NCBI GenBank assembly: GCA_036344135.1
Contig: JAYYUG010000024.1
Coordinates: forward strand, 1 to 11,084
Length of the DNA: 11,084 nt
Source of the DNA: GCA-002731945 sp036344135
Lineage (GTDB): Bacteria; Pseudomonadota; Alphaproteobacteria; MED-G09
Reading direction: 5' to 3'
The stretch's first letter is position 1. Each line of letters begins with the position of its first letter. The notes under the pieces were generated by a model, which was not told where the DNA came from, did no database searches, and saw nothing but the letters and a program-made list of their open reading frames with translations. A program made the position numbers and the translations under genes. Below are positions 1 to 6,236 of this stretch, piece by piece.

Positions 1-13
1 TTATTATTTAATT

Positions 14-25
14 TACTTTAAAGTA
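14..25. repeat. 12-bp perfect palindrome upstream of the SnoaL-like gene
   Basis: TACTTTAAAGTA is a perfect palindrome 46 bases before the first start codon. It could be a dimeric repressor site or the remains of a promoter region. In DNA this AT-rich, a 12-bp palindrome can also arise by chance. Nothing else in the first 58 bases can be assigned. The TATAAT at 53-58 lies too close to the start codon to act as its -10 box without removing the ribosome binding site. Confidence 0.25.
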
Positions 26-58
26 TGACAATAAGGTAAAGGTAATAAGCAATATAAT

Positions 59-64
59 AAGGAG
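59..64 (+). promoter_or_regulatory. Shine-Dalgarno site of the SnoaL-like gene
   Basis: AAGGAG sits 7 bases before the ATG at 72 and fixes that start. It is one of the few strong ribosome binding sites in the window. Most of the other genes here have none that can be recognised. Confidence 0.75.
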
Positions 65-71
65 TTATAGA

Positions 72-572
72 ATGGACAATCAATTACAAGAACTACTTGA
101 TAAACAAGCAATAAGCGAAATATTACAAAAATATTCTCGTACTATGGATTGGCTTGATGAAGATGGACAGGCATCTTGTTATTGGCCAGATGCCCACGTA
201 GATTTTGGTTTTTTTTCAGGCCGTGCGGACGAATTTGTTCCTATGGTTATGGTGCACGAACAAAAAGCAGTCAAAAGATGGCATCTAGTGACTGGCGAGA
301 TAATCAAGATTAATGGTAAAAAAGCGGAAGTGGAATCCTACGGTATCTCTACCGGATCAAGCGGTAACGATAGCCCTAGCAATATGTATGGGGGTCGTTA
401 TTTGGATGAATTTGAAAAACGTAATGGTGAATGGAGAATTTCCAAGAGGATGTATATTTTGGATTGGAAAAAATCTTATACCGACTTATCACAAGGAGCA
501 ATTTTAGAGGGGGGTGCTTTACATACTCCCGATATCTCTAAACCGGAACACGAATTATATAGGCGTATATAA
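72..572 (+). CDS. SnoaL-like / NTF2-fold family protein
   Basis: This 166-residue protein has the shape of the SnoaL_4 group (NTF2-like cone fold), whose members include small dehydratases, isomerases, hydrolases and proteins without known activity. The N-terminal helix pattern LLDKQAISEILQKYSRTMD (residues 8-26) is followed by a YWPDA segment (37-41), a central histidine at 71, and the C-terminal strand signature GGRYLDEF (107-114) with W121-R122 and DW at 131-132. That order is typical of the family. A cytoplasmic location is likely because no signal peptide is seen. The start is fixed by a good Shine-Dalgarno site. The gene ends tail-to-tail with the phosphatase-like gene on the other strand, so the two are not co-transcribed. 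By eye it looks somewhat richer in G+C than its neighbours. The substrate cannot be read from the sequence; a pocket Asp/His pair (D26, H71) would be the first residues to examine. Confidence 0.85.
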   Translation: MDNQLQELLDKQAISEILQKYSRTMDWLDEDGQASCYWPDAHVDFGFFSGRADEFVPMVMVHEQKAVKRWHLVTGEIIKINGKKAEVESYGISTGSSGNDSPSNMYGGRYLDEFEKRNGEWRISKRMYILDWKKSYTDLSQGAILEGGALHTPDISKPEHELYRRI

Positions 573-573
573 A

Positions 574-623
574 AAAGAGTCTTAAGGAATGAGAGGATTT
601 GTATTCTTAACTCGCCGCTCTTT
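574..623. terminator. Possible bidirectional terminator hairpin between convergent genes
   Basis: AAAGAG (574-579) pairs with CTCTTT (618-623), and an inner imperfect arm TTAAGGAAT (582-590) can pair with ATTCTTAA (603-610) using one bulge. The A-run on the left and T-run on the right suit a bidirectional terminator for the two genes that converge here. The stem is broken and long, so the call is weak. Confidence 0.35.
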
Positions 624-640
624 ATATTTGAGATAACTTA

Positions 641-1531
641 CTATTCAAGGTAGATACTTTTTAATTTCTCAATATCACTTTCATTCAAGTTTAGGCCTTC
701 TGAAAGGTATTTGTCCATTCCGCCCCAGTGACTATCAATAGTATCAAAGGCCGCCTGTATGTATCTTTCTTCGACTAGTTGTATCTTTCTTAAATTATCA
801 CTATCAGCTCTGAAAAAAGTTTTAAGTTCAATTTCTAGCAATTCACTATCAACATGATCACTGACATATGTATTGGTTAATAAATAATCTTCAATAACCT
901 TTTCTCTTGGGACGCCTAAAATTGTTAAAATCATAGCACTACCAAACCCAGCTCTATCTTTTCCAGCAGTACAATGTAAAACAAAAGGTTCCCCGTCATT
1001 ATCGACTATATGACGAAAAAATTGCCTGTATTCTTCAGTAAATTCTTTAACTAATACAATATTAAAGTCTCGTAATAAATTTGAAGAATCGAGGTCTCCA
1101 AAAGTTAAATCCCTCATCAAAGTTTCTGTTACTCCCTCTGGCTCAAACTTTATTGGTAGCAAAATTGGAGTCATATCAGGAGTTAATCTATCAGGTTCCT
1201 CATTTCTTTCTTCATCAGAACGGAAATCAACTACAGATTTTAGATTTAATCTTTCCATGTATTTAACATCTTCATCAGTAAGTGAATGGAGATTATCTGA
1301 TCGATAAACTTTACCCCATTTAACAGTTTTCCCATCTGCAGTTTTGTAACCACCTAGATCTCTAAAATTATGAGCACCTGTAAAAGGAAGTTTCCTACTA
1401 TCTTCTCTTAAATTTTCTGAAAGATTAGCTGGTATAGGTCTTTCTAATGAGGCTATTTCTTTTTTATTAAACAAAAAGAATGAAATTACAGCTAAAAGCG
1501 CAATAAGACCTATATATTTAAGAAACTTCAT
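641..1531 (-). CDS. Membrane-anchored tyrosine-phosphatase-like protein (Y_phosphatase3 family)
   Basis: This 296-residue protein matches the tyrosine/serine phosphatase family typified by mycobacterial PtpB and the Y_phosphatase3 domain. The P-loop HCTAGKDRAG (residues 186-195) supplies the nucleophile C187 and phosphate-binding R193; HCxxGKDRxG is the family hallmark. Upstream lie the other conserved blocks: NFRDLGGY (55-62), YRSDNL (76-81) and DFRSDEER (102-109). Residues 5-21 form one hydrophobic segment after a short basic start, so the catalytic domain is probably held at the outer face of the inner membrane by an uncleaved anchor, or exported. Substrates of this family range from phosphotyrosine to phosphoinositides and cannot be decided here. 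It lies 158 bases beyond the end of the P450 gene on the same strand and may have its own promoter. No Shine-Dalgarno site precedes the ATG. Confidence 0.88.
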   Translation of the reverse strand: MKFLKYIGLIALLAVISFFLFNKKEIASLERPIPANLSENLREDSRKLPFTGAHNFRDLGGYKTADGKTVKWGKVYRSDNLHSLTDEDVKYMERLNLKSVVDFRSDEERNEEPDRLTPDMTPILLPIKFEPEGVTETLMRDLTFGDLDSSNLLRDFNIVLVKEFTEEYRQFFRHIVDNDGEPFVLHCTAGKDRAGFGSAMILTILGVPREKVIEDYLLTNTYVSDHVDSELLEIELKTFFRADSDNLRKIQLVEERYIQAAFDTIDSHWGGMDKYLSEGLNLNESDIEKLKSIYLE

Positions 1532-1632
1532 ACGATAATAATAACTAATAAAAGTGAGATAACAATCAAAATATTAGCTCTTTCCTATTCTCTATCTTGA
1601 AAAGAAGATCGTTCAATTAAAATAAAACTTTG

Positions 1633-1649
1633 AAAATAATGATTATTTT
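1633..1649. repeat. 17-bp AT-rich palindrome upstream of the phosphatase-like gene
   Basis: AAAATAAT, a central G, then ATTATTTT form a perfect 8-1-8 inverted repeat about 100 bases upstream of the phosphatase start. Its core ATAATGATTAT resembles half of a classic Fur box, but the flanking bases do not fit. It lies in the 158-base gap 1532-1689, in which no gene or RNA was seen. Confidence 0.3.
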
Positions 1650-1689
1650 TTCCTAAGTACTTTGATATTTTTATTTCTTAAAAAATGAA

Positions 1690-2964
1690 TTATTTACTTG
1701 GAGTAAATTCTATATGTAATTCTTTTAATGACCTTAATAAATAATGAGGGTGATATCTAAAAGTGTTTTTACCCTCAGAGAATTTTATTTCATCGAAAGA
1801 ATCAAGAGCGGCTTTAAAGCCCCAATAAAGTTCTCTTCTTGCTAGGGGTGCTCCTAAACAATGGTGAATACCAGATCCAAAAGCCAAATGAGAACCAGGC
1901 TTCTTTCGTTCAAGATCAATTTCTTCAGGATTTTCGAAAATTTCTTCATCCCTGTTAGCAGCAGCATAACGAACATTAATAACCGAGCCTTTAGGTATTT
2001 TAACACCACTTAACTCAACATTATTTGCTGCTTGTCTCATTAGACTTTGAACAGGGGATTCCAGTCTTAAAACTTCTTCAATAAAAACTTTTAAATATTT
2101 ATTAGGATCAGATTTTAATTTAGTCCATATCTTCGGTTTTTCTATTAATAATTTAATACCTGCAGATAGAGCATTAGTTGTAGTTTCGCTTCCACCCACA
2201 AAAGTATCCGCCATCATTTCAGCATGTAGCTCATTATCATTTAAAGTCCTTCCCCAGGCTTCAATCTCCGTATTTACGAGTTCACTCAACAATGTCTCAT
2301 TCGGACATTTCCTTAATTCTTCAAAAATAGGTTGAAAGTAGTGCTGACCTTCTATTTCTCTTTTGATAGTTTCTAACTCCTCTTCTTCTGATAACATCAT
2401 CCCAATTCTATGAAAAAAAGCATCAGTAGAGTTTTTTATTTTCCAAAGGTCTTCTTCTTTTTCTATTCCCATCTGAATTCCTATAATTTTTAAGGGCAGG
2501 GGTATAGAAAATTGTTTTACCCAATCACAATGCCCATCCGATAAAAAATCTTCTATTAATTCATAAGATAATCTTTCTACATCTGGATCTAATGATTTTA
2601 TCTTTTTTGGTCGAAAGGCTTGATCAAAAATTGATCTCATCTCTTTATGATTTGGATCATCTCTTGCGGCTAAAGTTGGGGCGGGAACCCATCCGCTTTC
2701 TTCAAACAACTCTCTGCCTTTTCTTACATGTTGAGAATTTATATTTCCCTCTTCTCTTTGTCCCGATGCCCCAAGTGAACTAGAAAAGTTTTCAGGATCC
2801 GTTAAAACTCTCCTTACATCTAGATATTTAGTGATTACAAAAAATCCCGTTTTTGGATCTTGATAAACTGGATTTTCATTCCTTAATTTTGTATAAGCAT
2901 TATAAGGGCATTGCTGTATTTCTATATCAGTAAGGTCAACTTCTTTATTTTCTGTATTAGCCAT
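1690..2964 (-). CDS. Bacterial cytochrome P450 (class I type)
   Basis: A complete soluble cytochrome P450 of 424 residues, the usual length for bacterial class I enzymes that insert one oxygen atom from O2 into a substrate. The heme-ligand loop FGSGIHHCLG (362-371) gives C369. The I-helix oxygen-activation motif is VGGSETTTN (256-264), with E260-T261 as the acid/alcohol pair. The K-helix ExxR is E297-R300. The C-helix DDPNHKEMR (102-110) provides the usual heme-propionate His/Arg. The meander carries ANRDEEIFENP (336-346). No anchor or reductase domain is fused, so a ferredoxin and ferredoxin reductase must come from elsewhere; neither is in this window. It is divergent from the TetR-type gene across a repeat-rich spacer, the usual arrangement for local repression. 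No Shine-Dalgarno site is visible. The substrate is unknown; hydrophobic compounds such as terpenes, steroids or fatty acids are typical for the family, but nothing here selects one. Confidence 0.95.
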   Translation of the reverse strand: MANTENKEVDLTDIEIQQCPYNAYTKLRNENPVYQDPKTGFFVITKYLDVRRVLTDPENFSSSLGASGQREEGNINSQHVRKGRELFEESGWVPAPTLAARDDPNHKEMRSIFDQAFRPKKIKSLDPDVERLSYELIEDFLSDGHCDWVKQFSIPLPLKIIGIQMGIEKEEDLWKIKNSTDAFFHRIGMMLSEEEELETIKREIEGQHYFQPIFEELRKCPNETLLSELVNTEIEAWGRTLNDNELHAEMMADTFVGGSETTTNALSAGIKLLIEKPKIWTKLKSDPNKYLKVFIEEVLRLESPVQSLMRQAANNVELSGVKIPKGSVINVRYAAANRDEEIFENPEEIDLERKKPGSHLAFGSGIHHCLGAPLARRELYWGFKAALDSFDEIKFSEGKNTFRYHPHYLLRSLKELHIEFTPSK

Positions 2965-2983
2965 ATTGTAATACTATTCTCAC

Positions 2984-3000
2984 TTTGCTTAGAAAGCAAA
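2984..3000. repeat. Inverted repeat 1 in the P450/TetR intergenic region
   Basis: TTTGCTT, spacer AGA, then AAGCAAA make a perfect 7-3-7 inverted repeat that ends 19 bases before the P450 start codon. It directly abuts the next inverted repeat. It has the size and symmetry of a TetR-family operator and, if transcribed, would form a small hairpin in the P450 leader. Confidence 0.5.
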
Positions 3001-3030
3001 CAACCCTTATCTATAAATAAATAAGGGTTG
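3001..3030. repeat. Inverted repeat 2 in the P450/TetR intergenic region
   Basis: CAACCCTTAT and ATAAGGGTTG are perfect 10-bp arms around a 10-base AT-only-but-one spacer (3011-3020). This is the strongest inverted repeat in the window. Read on the minus strand it would be a stable stem-loop in the P450 5' leader; read as DNA it could bind a dimer. The arms contain the only GC-rich patches in the spacer. There is no clean T-run after it on the plus strand, which argues against a terminator for plus-strand transcripts. Confidence 0.6.
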
Positions 3031-3039
3031 AATCATACC

Positions 3040-3070
3040 TCTAACTTAGCCTTTTGGGAGGGTAGTTAGA
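3040..3070. repeat. Inverted repeat 3 in the P450/TetR intergenic region
   Basis: TCTAACT (3040-3046) and AGTTAGA (3064-3070) are perfect 7-bp arms separated by 17 bases. The left arm also starts a short direct repeat: TAACT with GCCTTTT recurs at 3084-3095, about 40 bases further on. Confidence 0.4.
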
Positions 3071-3080
3071 TATTTAGTAA

Positions 3081-3099
3081 GGTTAACTGCCTTTTAACC
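3081..3099. promoter_or_regulatory. Candidate TetR-family operator (inverted repeat 4)
   Basis: GGTTAA, a 7-base spacer, then TTAACC form a 19-bp inverted repeat, close to the usual size of TetR-family sites. It lies 106 bases upstream of the preferred regulator start, where autorepression of the regulator would be expected. The link to the regulator is inferred only from position and symmetry. Confidence 0.4.
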
Positions 3100-3205
3100 A
3101 TACTCTCAATAATATATGTATTTTTTTCTAATGCAAATGCATTATTTATTTGAACTTGATAAAAAGTTAAAAATAAAGATAATAAATTTTTCTAAAGTGA
3201 TATCT

Positions 3206-3868
3206 ATGAAAATTAAAAAAGAAAGTTTAAATAATTTAATTGGTGGATTAGAAGATAAAAATTATATCTCTAATACTAAATTAAGGATTATTTATTCTGC
3301 AGAACATCTTATTGGCAAGCAAGGTATTCATGGAGTTACTACAAGAGATATAAACAGGATGGCCAATCAAAAGAATGCCTCTTCACTATATTATCACTTC
3401 GGCAATAAGGATTTATTAATAGATTCAATATTGGACTTTAGACTGCAAGCATTAGATTTAGAATATCTTTCTATGATTTCTAATATCAATAAGGAAAATA
3501 ATGAACTTGATACTGATAAAATTATAGATATTCTTATCACACCTGTAATCTCTAAGGTTTTAAATGAAGAATCTTGGAAAGATTATATCTTTTTTATGCA
3601 ACAAGTTTATTTGTCAGATGATTTGAATATAAAGCTAGATAATAAAATGACAAACACTACAGATTATCTTTATAAAGAACTAAGAAATTTGAATGGAATT
3701 AAAGATGATGAATTATGGCTAATAAGATTATATGATTTTCGTAATTTTCTTATAAGTTCTGTGGCTCAATCAAAAAAAGATTTAAACAGAAATAAAAATA
3801 AACTATTAACCAAAGAGTGTTATCTTAATTATTTACACAAAACATCGAAGAAAATCTTAATCGATTAA
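3206..3868 (+). CDS. TetR/AcrR-family transcriptional regulator
   Basis: A dimeric ligand-responsive DNA-binding protein. The N-terminal helix-turn-helix spans about residues 24-71 of this 220-residue form: TKLRIIYSAEHLIGKQG, then VTTRDINRMANQKNASSLYYHFGNKDLLID, with the YYHFGNKDLL hallmark at the end. The C-terminal ligand/dimer domain is Lys- and Asn-rich and not recognisable. The frame is open back to an ATG at 3116, which would add 30 residues rich in Phe, Lys and Ile. I prefer 3206 because it leaves the normal short tail before the helix-turn-helix, and no ribosome binding site supports 3116. It is divergent from the P450 and lies 45 bases before the cyclopropane synthase on the same strand, so both are likely targets. 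The inverted repeats in its upstream region are candidate sites. Confidence 0.87.
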   Translation: MKIKKESLNNLIGGLEDKNYISNTKLRIIYSAEHLIGKQGIHGVTTRDINRMANQKNASSLYYHFGNKDLLIDSILDFRLQALDLEYLSMISNINKENNELDTDKIIDILITPVISKVLNEESWKDYIFFMQQVYLSDDLNIKLDNKMTNTTDYLYKELRNLNGIKDDELWLIRLYDFRNFLISSVAQSKKDLNRNKNKLLTKECYLNYLHKTSKKILID

Positions 3869-3913
3869 AAATTTATGATTGAAAAATTTAAAATTTTATA
3901 CATTATTAATTAA

Positions 3914-5029
3914 ATGGAAATTTTAGAGAATTATTTTAGAAAAATTCTTGAAGAACATGATATTAGGGTTGATGGTTCAAGGCCTTGGGATATATCTATA
4001 AATAATTCTAAACTTTTTAATAGAGTATTTTTTAATGGATCCATGGGATTAGGAGAGTCTTACATGGATGGATGGTTCGAATGCCAAAGACTTGACTTGT
4101 TCTTTGAAAAAATATTCTCTGCTGGTCTAGACACCAGATATGGAAAACTACAATATCTACTATCAAGTATTGTAAGTCGCTTAATAAACCTACAATCAAT
4201 TTCAAGATCTTTTATTGTAGGTGAAAAACATTATGATATTGGTAATGATTTGTTTTCTGTGATGCTTGATAAACGCATGATGTACACGTGTGGATATTGG
4301 CCTGAAAATGTTTCGAGTCTAGAAGAGTCCCAAAAATCAAAATTAGATTTAGTTGCAAATAAAATAAATTTAAAACCTGGAATGAAAGTTCTTGATTTAG
4401 GCTGTGGTTGGGGTGGTGCAGCAAAATATTTTGCCGAATCTTACGGTGTAAAAGTAATAGGTAATACTATTTCAAAAGAACAATATTTATATGCTAAAGA
4501 AAGTTGTGCAGGATTAGATGTAGAAATACTTTTAATGGATTACCGAGATTTAAAAGATCAATTTGATGCCATATATTCAATTGGCATGTTTGAGGCAGTT
4601 GGTTATCAGAATTTTAGGAAATATTTCCAGTCAGTAGATAAATGTTTAAAAGACGATGGAGTTTTCTTATTGCATACTATTGGAGTTGATAAGTCTTATA
4701 CCGCAACAGATCCATGGATTAACAAATATATTTTTCCTAATGGTATGGTGCCTTCTTCCAAACAAATAACAACCGCAATGGAAGGTTTATTTAAAATTGA
4801 TGATTGGCATAATTTTGGACCTGATTATGATAAGACTATAATGTGCTGGTATAAAAATTTTACGGATCACTATAAATCGTTGAAACATAATTATGACCAA
4901 AAATTTTACCGCATGTGGACCTATTGGCTATTGCAAAGTGCCGCTTCCTTCCGTACGCGCACTAATAATTTGTGGCAGATTCTCTTATCTAAATCGGATT
5001 CAAAAAAACTAGATATTTCATTTCGATGA
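3914..5029 (+). CDS. cfa: Cyclopropane-fatty-acyl-phospholipid synthase
   Basis: An S-adenosylmethionine-dependent enzyme that adds a methylene bridge across the double bond of unsaturated acyl chains in membrane phospholipids, at the inner membrane surface. It has 371 residues, near the 382 of the E. coli enzyme. The SAM loop is VLDLGCGWGG (159-168). The family block HYDIGNDLF occupies 106-114. All five residues that hold the catalytic bicarbonate in the E. coli enzyme have clear counterparts: C126, E227, H254, I256 and Y313. The C-terminal block FRTRTNNLWQ (346-355) is also typical. The enzyme should therefore be active. It follows the TetR-type gene by 45 bases and is probably co-transcribed with it. 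No Shine-Dalgarno site is seen. Neither the DUF1365 gene nor the flavin amine-oxidase gene often found beside such synthases is present. A related role, such as methylating an unsaturated lipid to a branched product, cannot be excluded. Confidence 0.9.
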   Translation: MEILENYFRKILEEHDIRVDGSRPWDISINNSKLFNRVFFNGSMGLGESYMDGWFECQRLDLFFEKIFSAGLDTRYGKLQYLLSSIVSRLINLQSISRSFIVGEKHYDIGNDLFSVMLDKRMMYTCGYWPENVSSLEESQKSKLDLVANKINLKPGMKVLDLGCGWGGAAKYFAESYGVKVIGNTISKEQYLYAKESCAGLDVEILLMDYRDLKDQFDAIYSIGMFEAVGYQNFRKYFQSVDKCLKDDGVFLLHTIGVDKSYTATDPWINKYIFPNGMVPSSKQITTAMEGLFKIDDWHNFGPDYDKTIMCWYKNFTDHYKSLKHNYDQKFYRMWTYWLLQSAASFRTRTNNLWQILLSKSDSKKLDISFR

Positions 5030-5033
5030 AATG
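5014..5033 (+). terminator. UUCG-loop hairpin over the cyclopropane synthase stop codon
   Basis: ATTTCAT (5015-5021) and ATGAAAT (5026-5032) form a perfect 7-bp stem closed by the stable tetraloop TTCG; a further T-G wobble pair extends it. The TGA stop (5027-5029) lies in the right arm. Only a weak GGATTTT follows, so this may be an mRNA 3' stabiliser rather than a true terminator. The remaining spacer to the next gene (5034-5123) holds a TATAAT at 5107-5112 but no convincing -35 box. Confidence 0.4.
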
Positions 5034-5123
5034 GATTTTGCGTTATGTCTAAACAATACAAACATTAATAAAATATTAAATGAAATAGGATGTTTAGAAT
5101 ATTTACTATAATGTTACGCTGAT

Positions 5124-6236
5124 ATGAATGAATCAAAAGCACAGCATCCAGTCCTTAGTAGTAAAAATAAACTTAAGTTAGCAGTATTTGGTCTCAACGT
5201 TAGTAGTGGATGTTCCATGACTAACTTAGATAATACCTTAAAAATTGAGTGGGATGAATCTCTTGAAATTGCTAAGACGGCTGAACTCATAGGTATTGAT
5301 GCCATTATTCCTGTTGCAAGATGGAAAGGTATGGGTGGAGATATAAATTTTAATCATAGGAATTTTGAGACTTTCACGTGGGCCGCAGGACTGTCCGCTG
5401 TAACAGAAAAAATTTCTATCTTTGCTACGTTTCATGTTCCAACCGTACACCCTATACGTGCAGCTAAAGAAGTAGCAACTATAGATCATATCTCTAAAGG
5501 TAGATTCGGTTTAAATTTGGTAGCTGGATGGAATGAAAAAGAAATAAATATGTTTGGATTAAAACAAAGGAGTCATGACGACAGGTACGATGTTGCAGAA
5601 GAATGGCTTAATTTGTGTAAAGATTTATGGTCTATTGAAGGTGAATTTGACTACCACGGGAAATACTTTAATTCTCCTGGAGCTTACTCAGAACCGAAAC
5701 CCTTGCAAAAAGGAGGCCCGGTCACTATGAGCGCTGGAAACAGTCAAAGAGGACAAGAATTTGCCGCTAAAAATACTGATTTAAATTTTGTGGTTGCCAA
5801 AGATATCAATTCAGCAGGAAACATATCTAAACAAGTAAAAGAACTAGCAAAAAATAAATATAATCGAGATATTAAAGTTTTTGGTCAGGCGTATATTGTT
5901 TGTCGAGATACTAAACAAGAAGCTCTAGAATATCTAGAATACTATGTTCATGAAAAAGGGGATTGGAAGGGAGTTAAAAATCTTCTTGATGTTTTGATAC
6001 CTAATTCCCAAAGCGCTTTAGGTGATGGATGGGAATCCATGGCCGAAAATATGATAGCGGGGTACGGGGCCATGCCAATGGTTGGAACGCCAGAAGAAAT
6101 AATTGATAAATTATTGGAATTTTCTAATAACGGATTAGATGGCCTTACTTTAAGTTGGGTAGATTATAAAGATGGCCTTAGACAATTTGGAAAAAAAATT
6201 CTACCTCTCATGAAACAAGCTGGTTTAAGAGAATAA
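5124..6236 (+). CDS. LLM-class flavin-dependent monooxygenase, RutA/SfnG-like
   Basis: A 370-residue bacterial-luciferase-like TIM-barrel enzyme that would use FMNH2 from a separate flavin reductase and O2 to oxidise a small substrate. The core follows the RutA (pyrimidine ring-opening) / SfnG (dimethylsulfone) / DszA pattern: HRNFETFTWAAGLSAVT (78-94), ATIDHISKGRFGLNLVAGW (118-136), SAGNSQRGQEFAAKNTD (203-219), a C-terminal GTPEEI (321-326), and DYKDGLRQFGKKILPLM (347-363). By memory the closest feel is RutA, but no rut genes surround it, so a pyrimidine role is not supported. Sulfone, sulfonate, amide or heterocycle cleavage remain possible. The start at 5124 has no Shine-Dalgarno site, and a TATAAT ends 11 bases upstream, which would suit a leaderless transcript. 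The last 12 bases overlap the end of the convergent SDR gene. Confidence 0.88.
   Translation: MNESKAQHPVLSSKNKLKLAVFGLNVSSGCSMTNLDNTLKIEWDESLEIAKTAELIGIDAIIPVARWKGMGGDINFNHRNFETFTWAAGLSAVTEKISIFATFHVPTVHPIRAAKEVATIDHISKGRFGLNLVAGWNEKEINMFGLKQRSHDDRYDVAEEWLNLCKDLWSIEGEFDYHGKYFNSPGAYSEPKPLQKGGPVTMSAGNSQRGQEFAAKNTDLNFVVAKDINSAGNISKQVKELAKNKYNRDIKVFGQAYIVCRDTKQEALEYLEYYVHEKGDWKGVKNLLDVLIPNSQSALGDGWESMAENMIAGYGAMPMVGTPEEIIDKLLEFSNNGLDGLTLSWVDYKDGLRQFGKKILPLMKQAGLRE

Noticed and set aside
53..58. TATAAT as the promoter of the SnoaL-like gene
   Set aside because: A transcript starting from it would begin after or inside the Shine-Dalgarno site at 59-64, and there is no matching -35 box.
313..507. 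Open frame inside the SnoaL-like gene
   Set aside because: It overlaps conserved SnoaL_4 residues in another frame and has no start signal.
3001..3030. Rho-independent terminator
   Set aside because: It lies between two divergent gene starts, where no transcript needs to end, and lacks a plus-strand T-run. A regulatory or leader-structure role fits better.
3116..3205. N-terminal 30-residue extension of the TetR-type regulator from the ATG at 3116
   Set aside because: No ribosome binding site, low-complexity Phe/Lys/Ile composition, and the helix-turn-helix would start far later than usual. The ATG at 3206 gives a normal family layout.
5124..6236. Naming the flavin monooxygenase rutA, sfnG or ssuD
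   Set aside because: The core motifs are shared by several subfamilies and none of the diagnostic neighbours is present.
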